From Trematomus loennbergii (taxonomy: Eukaryota > Chordata > Actinopteri > Perciformes > Nototheniidae), in assembly GCA_012861695.1 (NCBI GenBank), contig JAAOOA010001122.1, forward strand, positions 1 through 64,000: 64,000 bases of DNA. The letters are read 5' to 3'. The translations under genes were made by a program, and so were the position numbers. Below are positions 56,140-64,000 of this stretch, in pieces (position 1 is the stretch's first letter; every line of letters begins with the position of its first letter). The notes below the pieces were generated by a model. It made no database searches, was not told the origin of the DNA, and saw nothing but the letters and a program-made list of their open reading frames with translations.

Positions 56140-56565
56140 TACTGCTCATACAGATGGAGCAGCTTATTTCAGACTCCAGCTTACATACATTTCCCGCCTA
56201 AGGATAATATTCCCACAGTGCAGCATAATGTACAGTATCACACTGTATTACAAATTCAAAGTAAATGACTGTGGGTAATACAGCAATTTACTGCCTAGAT
56301 TACAGATTTTGTTTACAGTGTATGTTGCATGTTTTAAATGTATTGTATTTACTTGTTTAAAATGAAATGTGTTTTAGATTGACTTTTAAAATCTAACTAA
56401 CTACAGATGAAAAATAGCCTCTTGGCTAACTCTAAGAAGAAAGGGTAGACATATCTGTACTCTTAGTGCCAAGTAGCTAAGCTATTAATTCGCAGAAATG
56501 CAAAGTGATCTAACTAAGTTCTATTCATATTCTTGACGGGAAGAGCAGTGTAAATGGGGGGCCTA
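56140..56565 (+). other. Intervening repeat-like DNA with cagatggagcagcttatttc start
   Basis: cagatggagcagcttatttc at about 56152 is the start of the shared module again, then diverges. No coding signal. Confidence 0.4.
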
Positions 56566-57148
56566 TACAGATGGAGCGTCTTATTTTGGACAGTTTGAAA
56601 CGCGAGGGTCGTGATCGGCCCGTGATGAAGAGCCAGCCCCCAGTCTGACTTGATACCGCCCCCGTGATTAATAAATGTAATTATTGTGAAGCCAGCTGCA
56701 ATGGATCATTGATCCACCAGGGAGTGCAGTGGGGTTCCACACTGGAGTCATGTGAAATCAACTTCGACACAGTAAACTGGATGTACAGTATGTCTGGTAC
56801 TAATGTATAGCGGATCTTTGTTAAGATCCATATGTCACGGATAGGATCATAGTCTGTGCTAAATAAGACATGTAATCATTTACAAAACAATGTTGTTTAG
56901 TCGAAAAAAACGAACAAGAGGAAATGCAGCCGGCTCTCCCGATTTTTTATCCTAATTTAATCATCATCTTCACCACGATCATTGATGTTTATGTTCGCCG
57001 AATTGACATGAAATCACTGACAAATATGAATATTCTGTATTCAACTTCATTGAAACGATCAGGATGGGTGTTATTTTTCCCCACAATGACCAAGTCGCTG
57101 CAAATTATCCCGTTTATTACATGGCCACATTCTCAACAAAGTAACGAC
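56566..57148. repeat. Large inverted repeat, left arm
   Basis: It starts tacagatggagcgtcttatt and is the reverse complement of 62579-63187 with scattered differences. Shared marks include ccccagtctgacttgatacc, ttgatccaccaggg and aggatcatagtctgtgct. Non-coding. The two arms are 5.4 kb apart. Confidence 0.92.
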
Positions 57149-57711
57149 ATGACTCCCAATCTTAATTGAAATGCTTTTATGGATTTAGAAAATGTTTTTA
57201 TTGATTTAAAAAATAGTTGTATTGATTTAAATTGACATGCATCCGCTAAGAGAAATAGTCACTAGACACTTGACACAGTGGCTTTAGGCAAAGCAGAAAA
57301 AGAACACTCAAACCGAGAGATGTTATTATTACAACGTGACTTCACTATTATTTAACAACTGTTTTTATTGGGTTCTTTTATTTGGGGTTAAGTATAGGTG
57401 AATTGCACTAATGTGGGAAGATCGTGATGTCTCCTCCGATCTGCTTTATGATATTCTTTCTCCCGCTGTGTAGATTGGGGGACCGCCGTCCTCTGTCTTC
57501 AATGTTCGGCATCGCGTGAAACAGAGGATTTTGACATTCTGTATTCCTTGCTTACTTCCTTAAACCTTTTCTCCTCCTTATCTCTTTCATGACTTTTTAT
57601 TTAATGCTTTATAACAGCTGTAATAGTTCGTTTAGAACAGGCACCTCACTCGCAATCTGCTCCTCCGCAGCGCCGCCCACCTCCCTCCGGCTGAAATTAT
57701 GAATGTACAGT
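57149..57711. repeat. Further inverted-repeat blocks (b, c) of the mosaic
   Basis: 57000-57255 is inverted relative to 61808-62131 (tgcatccgctaagagaaa against ttttcttagcggatgca). 57530-57668 is inverted relative to 62466-62578 (cacctcactcgcaatctgct against agcagattgcgagtgaggtg). Confidence 0.88.
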
Positions 57712-58361
57712 TGTTAAGCTCCGTGATCGCTCTTTCAGGACTGAACCCACAATACAAACACGGACAGGAGAAACAGGAGTTTGCAGCAAAAGGTTTTAAT
57801 TACTAATCGAGTCAGAGGATACTAACTGTAGTAATATTGTCCAGGAAAAGGGGAAAACAAAGCTAGGGAATGGAGATCCTCCGCCGAGGCTCCGGAGAGA
57901 GCTGGGGATAACGCCAGGCAGATTAAAGGTGGACAAGCCTGTGTCTTTGCGCTCCCGAGAGCGAGTTGGTTGGAGCAGGAGTGAGAGTTTGTCCAGCCGG
58001 ACAGGAGAGTGGCGAGCAGGGGTTTCCGAGCTGAGGTTTGCGAACAGGCTGGAGCTGGTTGTGTGAAGAGTTGATGAGTCCGACGAGGAAGTGGCTGGAC
58101 GTGGCAAGCGGAGGAGGAGATGATGGATTCAGTGTAATCTTGACGACGAACTGGTGAAGACTGGATGAGGAGACGGGTTAATAAGCAGGTGTGGATGAGT
58201 AGATGATCAGGATGAATGAGAAGCAGCTGCGGAGATGAATTGGCGGGAACCAGAAGTAGGTCAGCCACGCCCAGCCCGGGAGACAAACACAGACAGACAG
58301 ACAACAAACAACAAACAAAAAAGGGAAGCAGAAGGAGGGAGTACTGCAAATCCTTACAACA
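57712..58361 (-). mobile_element. Solo LTR of the TGTTGTAAGG family, copy 2
   Basis: On the minus strand it runs TGTTGTAAGGATTTGC to GAGCTTAACA, 650 bp, with gattagtaattaaaacc and the ggctgggcgtggctgacct block shared with copy 1. It interrupts the inverted-repeat mosaic. No internal region and no certain TSD. Confidence 0.75.
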
Positions 58362-58582
58362 GTAACGGACCGTCCACACAGCAGCGTTAAAAAAATCTTG
58401 GAGGTGGGCGTATCTGAAGCTTGGGGATTTTTTGCGAGCAAGGCACCAACAACCAATCACATGAATCTCCCGCCCCCGACATACGAAGCAAAAAAGTTGA
58501 AGTAAACTGGATATAAACTCCCCAAACAGGCGAAAACATACCACTGTCTCTGCCACCTCCCTCCATGCCGGCTCCTCCGGTT
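58362..58582. repeat. Left arm of a smaller inverted pair (taacggaccgtccacacagc)
   Basis: taacggaccgtccacacagc followed by agcgttaaaaaaatcttgg is inverted at 63515-63553 (cctttt-free form: caagattttttaacgctgct then gtgtggacagtccgta). The distance between the pair is about 5.1 kb. They may be the ends of one element. Confidence 0.75.
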
Positions 58583-58850
58583 TACAGATGGAGCCTCTTA
58601 TTTTGGACCCCAGCATACAGCTTCCAGCCTACTTCCAGCCCTACTTCCAGCCAGTTACCAGCCAAAGACCAGTATTCAGAAATGTTAGGCCCAACCCACT
58701 ATTCTCCAATTTCAGGGTTTAACCAGGAGATGGCGCTATATATTAAATAACTAAGACTTAGTTTTTCACAATAGAAAATGCAGATATTATATAAAAAACT
58801 AAAGTTAAAATCTTGTTTTTAATGTCGTAAGAGCAATAACATCTTGTCAC
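58583..58850 (+). repeat. Shared module, copy 3
   Basis: cagatggagcctcttattttgg, ccaaagaccagtattc, aaccaggagatggcgctata, ataactaagacttagt and aatcttgtttttaatg appear in the same order as at 52035-52460. Confidence 0.85.
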
Positions 58851-59056
58851 AAGCTTTTTGGAAGAAAAAGACTGACTCAAGAGACCTGTAGTAGACTAAT
58901 TACAGGCCTCAATAAAGTTCTGCCATTGGTTGTGAAAAACAACGGTGGACATAGTGGAAAGTGAAATTGACATTGTCGAATTTAATAAAAATACAAAATA
59001 ATGTATCTGTGTACGTGTTTTACTATGTGATCTGCACTTATCAAACATCTAATTAA

Positions 59057-60693
59057 GGCGAGACACCCCAGGTGAATAGGGTATTTTTTTTAACTTAAAG
59101 ATATCAGCTAAATATTTCTCCAGTTAATTACTTACAATAAGGCAATTGTTTTTTGTATTACAAGTTTTCTGAAATAGCATGTTTAAATATCCAAATGAAC
59201 CATTATCTCATGAAATATGCGCATTTGAACACATTTCAGGAACCGAAATCTGAACTTTGGATAAAGCCAGGATCAAAATAATTGTTTCATTTTGTAGTCA
59301 TATTAGTATCTAAGGCTTTTACAGAAGGGATTTTGGATATCTCTTTGTATCACTCCATAAATCAGAAAATACTGTCAACAGCCCTAAAATATCAATTTTC
59401 ACCATGTTTTTAGGTATAAAATGTTATATAATTCAGGCTATGAATTATATATGACCAAACCCTTCTGTAAAAGCCTTCATAATATTGATAGGAATATAAC
59501 TGGAAGGTTTGGTGTATGTAACTGCTACTGAAGTGGACATTTCGAACTCAGAGTAGTTGAAAAAAACTCATTTTGAGAAAACGACCTTTAAAGATTGCAG
59601 GGTGACGCTAGCTAAACCCTCCTGTTATCTGGATGATAGCTTGCGCATCTACGCACTCCGTGAAGGTATTTCATGTTCGGGGTCATTTGTTTTTTGTATA
59701 ACCTTGCTTTGTGCAAGTGACAATTGTTGTCGTCTTCTCTGTGAACGTTTTTTTCTCCGTTATTTTGCCATTTTCAGATTTAAATTTCGAGCGAAAGCTA
59801 ACCAGGAAGTGCTTTAGCACACCACGTGACGCATCTGAACGAATCACGTTGTCAGAAATTGACACCAGCCAATGAGATTTCGTTTCTTGGTTTAAGACCC
59901 CTTTGCACTTTCACGATTGGTTGCAGATACAAAGGAAATGACCATATTTGGATCCGATGAGATTGTGCAGGAGAAACGGAGCTTTCTAACGATACCTCTG
60001 AAGACATGGTGCAAACCCTCCTTAAAACTGCAGAAGTTGTGCAAAGGAACTGCTTAACTTCAATGGTGCTAATTTTCCAAAATGTAAAAAAATCTCTGCT
60101 GGTAAAATATCCCACTGAGTTCAATTTCATTCAATAGTCACACAGTACATCCTTTTATTATTTATATACAAATGTTCAAACATAAAAAATGTATTCATTT
60201 AGATATCTAACACATCACAATGATAATACTATTTATTTAATATTGAACGAGATGCTTTAATATAACATGGAAGTATGTGCATTTGGTATAATGCTCTACT
60301 TACGGTATGCATGTATTTAATGCCTTCAGACAGTTACTCAGTGGATTGAATGAACTGTAGGGTCGGTATTAATGCTGCTCTTACATGGTTATAAAGCCCT
60401 GGAATCCATTAAAGTGACTGACTCAAATGATCCTGGTTGGATTTAAATTCACAAGTGCTTGTTGCTGTAGTTGTTGTTTGTCGTAGAAAGCGTCTGCCAT
60501 TTAAGCCACGTTCAAATCCACTTGTACTGTACTGTAGTTCACTCAACTCAGTAAGAGTTACTTTTTGTATATAATAAGTGTATGTACAGTATGTGTTATG
60601 ATATTCTGATGTTCGGTGTAGACTTAGCATAGCACAAAATCTCAAAATTGACCAGTGCAGGAAAAACGATGTTTTTGCCTGCCGTGTCTCGCC
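59057..60693. mobile_element. TTAA-flanked element with GGCGAGACAC ends
   Basis: TTAA at 59053-59056 and 60694-60697. The ends are ggcgagacaccccagg and cctgccgtgtctcgcc, an inverted pair with two mismatches in 16. 1,637 bp, no recognisable transposase. ORFs within (59557-59817, 59852-60130) lack domains. It is a different family from copies A-D; TTAA preference suggests piggyBac or Kolobok. Confidence 0.8.
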
Positions 60694-61438
60694 TTAAAGA
60701 ATGGTAGCTGTACCTCTCAAACAACCTAAATAAAGTCTTTATGGCTCGGAATATGAATAATATGGGCCGTTACAGTTTGTTTTCATCTGATTTCAAATAA
60801 ATTAATTTTATTATAATATATATCATTTGTTTTAAAGCTCAATATATAGTTTTATTATAATATATAGTCGTTATTCATTTGTTATAAAGCTCAATAAGGA
60901 AGATTGAACTTTAAACTCTCTGCATTTCCTACTGCAGATTAAAAAAAAGCTACAAATATGTATTTCTTAATAAACTAAATAGGCCACCATTGGTAGCAGT
61001 TCTCATTATATACTTCTCAGTAACTGCTCCCCTTAAATTCAATGTATTCTGTAGAGAAATGTAAACGTTCACCATCCCCCACCCGCCTACTGTATGTTGC
61101 TTTTTGACATGTAACTACCCCCCTCTGAGTGAATACCTGTTGTACCTGTCCGGGGCTAAGCCCATAGGACGATGCTCTGATGCTCTCATATGTTTACAAA
61201 AAACGATGTTAACACTTTCTCGTTCTTAATATATGCTATATTTAGGGTCGATATGTGTTGAATTTACTTTAAAATAGCAGATCACTGTGATTCACTTCTC
61301 CGCGGCTTCTCCGTGCAGAGAGCCCCCCCCCGTTGACAATTCACGAGCGTCTAACTCTCTCCCCCCTGTGAAGAGATATCACAGGGGGGGTTGGGACACA
61401 CACATTCCGATGGCCAATTCGTTTTAAACAAAGAGATT

Positions 61439-61494
61439 TGTAAATTACAGGTCCAGCCAGGCACTGTTTTGCCTGGCTGGACCTGTAATTTACA
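61439..61494. repeat. Perfect 25-bp stem, 6-nt loop palindrome
   Basis: tgtaaattacaggtccagcc plus aggca (61439-61463) pairs exactly with 61470-61494 around ctgttt. Sixty bp upstream is another dyad, ccccctgtga-agagata-tcacaggggg (about 61361-61388). Confidence 0.93.
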
Positions 61495-61807
61495 GGAAAG
61501 GAGTGCACGCTACTAAAGAGACACGCTACCATGGAAACCAAACAATGGTGTTGCTGTATTGAAGTCCGAGTGGAAACAGTCATATTTGGAGCGTTATGTT
61601 AGAATGAAACAGCGAGGTCGTGACTCACAAAAAAAAAGTGTTACTTCACTAACTGTAAGCTTGTCACTCAGAGTAACCTACAGTTAACTTAACTGTTGGA
61701 AAAGAAAGATCAGAGGGGGAGAGAGCTGTGATGGGCCATTAGGAGTGTGAACACACAGCTGAGAGCTGCCGTTTCATTCTGACTGTTTAAAAAACGGTAA
61801 CAACGGA

Positions 61808-62578
61808 CTATTTTTCTTAGCGGATGCATGTAAATTGAAATCAATACATACAACTATTTTTTAAATCAATACAAATATTTTCTAAATCCATAAAAGCATT
61901 TTAATTAATATTGGGAGTCATGTCGTTACTTTGTGGCCATGTAATAAGCGGGATAATTTGCAGCGACTTGGTCATTATGGGGAAAAATAACACCCAGGGA
62001 TCAAGATCCCTCCGCGACGCGACGCGGAGGGATCAGTAATTTTTAGTGAATTACTGAGTTTAGGCACGTTAATAACATTTTAATGAAGTTGAATACAGTA
62101 TATTCATATTTGTCAGTGATTTCATGTCAATACACATTAGTACCAGATATACTGTACACGGACATTTTAGTGAACCAGACCAGCTGTTTCCGCCGGGTCT
62201 TCGCTTCCCGGGCATCACGTTGTTTACAAGTGTGTTCAGATGCTAAATAAAAGTTTAGCTTGTACTTTTGATACCCCGCCTCTCGGCACCACAACATCCA
62301 GTTTACACATGAGCGATGTCGAACATTGAAAAGTCCTTATAAAATCTCTGTTATTAGATCAGTACTTTTCTTATATGACTATTATTGACTTGAACACTGA
62401 GAATGTATTTATTAACTTCAGACATTTGAAATATTTGAAATCAGATGAAAACAAACTGTAACGTAAGGTGGTAGGCGTTGCGGAGGAGCAGATTGCGAGT
62501 GAGGTGCCTGTTCTAAACGAACTATTCCAGCTGTTATAAAGCATTACATAAAAAGTAAGCAAGGAATACAGAATGTTT
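61808..62578. repeat. Inverted-repeat blocks b', d and c'
   Basis: These pair with 57000-57255 (b'), with 63595-64000 (d: ccgcctctcggcaccacaac) and with 57530-57668 (c'). A perfect 12-bp stem, gatccctccgcg-acgcga-cgcggagggatc, interrupts b' at 62005-62034. Confidence 0.85.
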
Positions 62579-63187
62579 CGTTACGTAACTTTGTTGAGAA
62601 TGTGGCCATGTACATGTAATACATGGGATCATTTGCAGCGACTTGGTCATTGTGGGGAAAAATAACACCCATCCTGATCGTTTCAATGAAGTTGAATACA
62701 GAATATTCATATTTGTCAGTGATTTCATGTCAATTCGGCGAACATAAACATCAATGATGATGATTAAATTATAATTAAAAATCGGGAGAGCCGGCTCGTT
62801 CGTTTTTGTCGACTAAACAACATTATTTTGTTAAATAACAACATGGTGATGTTTTGTAAATGATTACATGTCTTATTTAGCACAGACTATGATCCTATCC
62901 ATGACATATGGATCTTAATAAAGATCCGCTATACATTAGTACCAGACGTACTGTACAAGACTCCACACATGACTCCAGTGTGGAACTCCACTGCACCCCC
63001 TGGTGGATCAATCATCCATTGCAGCTGGCTTCACAATAATTAAATGTATTTATCACGGGGGCGGTATCAAGTCAGACTGGGGGCCGGCTCTTCATCACAG
63101 GCCGATCACGGACCGATCACGGACCAATCACGGACCAATCACGACCCTCGCACTTTAAACTGTCCAAAATAAGACGCTTCATCTGTA
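62579..63187. repeat. Large inverted repeat, right arm
   Basis: Reverse complement of 56566-57148. It contains a local tandem repeat of gatcacggacc, about 12 bp, four units (63102-63145), which the left arm lacks. Confidence 0.92.
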
Positions 63188-63514
63188 TATCCGGTAGGTA
63201 AATAGGGACTGGTCATAAAGCACCGGGTGATTCCCTACCGCTAATTTCTCCTCCATGTTTTGGAATATGAGGAAATGAACTGCGGTATGTCACTCCAGCT
63301 TACACGCCGTTTGATTGGCTAGAGCTTGAACGGTCAGATTTGCGTACACGGGATTTGATTGGCTGACGCTTCCACCTCAGCCTCAAAAGTTGAACATTGT
63401 TCAACTTTGAATCCTGAAAATCCTGAAAATCTCCGCTCGCCTGCCCACAATGCAGTTCGGCGAAAAGTGAGGGAAAGTGACGTCACCCCATTCAAAGTGA
63501 ATGGGCAGAAGCGT

Positions 63515-63752
63515 TTCAAGATTTTTTAACGCTGCTGTGTGGACAGTCCGTAAGGCATAGTAATCATAGATAACACGGCAGGGTCCGTTACAGTTTGTTT
63601 TCATCTGATTTCAAATATTTCAAATGTCTGAAGTTAATAAATACATTCTCAGTGTTCAAGTCAATCACTGACGATGCTTACGATATCATAAAATCTAAGT
63701 GTTAATGATTGTCAGTAGAGGTGGGATGGCAGAAGGTGCTATATATAGCACC

Positions 63753-63786
<34 letters not shown>

Positions 63787-64000
63787 ATATAATTCCAAAG
63801 CTGGTAAAGACCTTTCAAATTTAGCAATAATAGTCATATAAGAAAAGTACTGATCTAATAACAGAGATTTGTTCTTGAATCAACCTTTTTATGGAAAATG
63901 TTTATGTAATTTTATAAGGACTTTTCAATGTTCGACATCGCTCATGTGAAATCAACTTCGATACAGTAAACTGGATGTTGTGGTGCCGAGAGACGGGAGT
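63515..64000. repeat. Right-edge inverted blocks and TA microsatellite
   Basis: 63515-63553 closes the smaller inverted pair. 63595-63667 and 63835-64000 are the reverse complement of 62275-62470. A 20-bp perfect palindrome AGGTGCTATATATAGCACCT (63734-63753) and a (TA)n tract to 63792 lie in the intervening insert. The repeat runs off the window. Confidence 0.85.

Overview
This window looks like a transposon-dense, gene-poor stretch of a teleost fish genome. Evidence: long CA/GT and TA microsatellites, multi-exon eukaryotic gene relics with GT/AG borders, and a fish-typical mix of mobile elements: L2-like and Rex1/CR1-like LINEs, a DIRS retrotransposon, BEL/Pao and retrovirus relics, solo LTRs, several hAT families, a Merlin-type transposase, a THAP-bearing element and TTAA-targeting piggyBac/Kolobok-like elements. 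I found no convincing host protein-coding gene, rRNA, tRNA or CRISPR array. Nearly every coding stretch belongs to a mobile element and most are broken. Layout. 1-6.1 kb: three tandem-repeat systems, namely a 128-bp satellite with almost identical units, a 454-bp duplication, and a ~147-bp array alternating two unit types that ends in a 56-nt-arm foldback. 6.1-9.7 kb: non-coding DNA, then an endogenous retrovirus remnant (pol end, envelope tail, LTR). 9.7-13.2 kb: a SINE, a decayed three-exon Myb/SANT-like gene and a minisatellite. 13.2-15.8 kb: three nested DNA transposons, each with its own target-site duplication (TSD). 17.2-22.5 kb: an MITE, a long antisense L2-like LINE split by a TTAA-flanked element, and a solo LTR. 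22.5-38.3 kb: more copies of the TTAA element (four in the window, two subfamilies), one carrying a nested hAT and another a solo LTR plus a THAP-type transposon, with a Merlin relic between. 38.3-42.2 kb: hAT copies with clean 8-bp TSDs. 42.5-48.5 kb: a LINE fragment, then a DIRS element (gag-like ORF, RT/RNase H, truncated tyrosine recombinase) interrupted by nested DNA transposons. 48.5-56.1 kb: twin non-autonomous transposons, a BEL/Pao gag-protease relic, a solo LTR and a Rex1-like LINE end. 56.1-64 kb: a mosaic of large inverted repeats with perfect stem-loops, a solo LTR and a TTAA-flanked element. How it fits together: the window is best read as stratigraphy. TSDs and reading-frame continuity across insertions (for example the L2-like ORF rejoining at a single TTAA) give the order of insertion. 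The least explained parts are the two-subfamily TTAA element with differing subterminal dyads, the nucleosome-length dimeric array, and the inverted-repeat mosaic at the right end. No sequence search was run, so family names rest on motif recognition.
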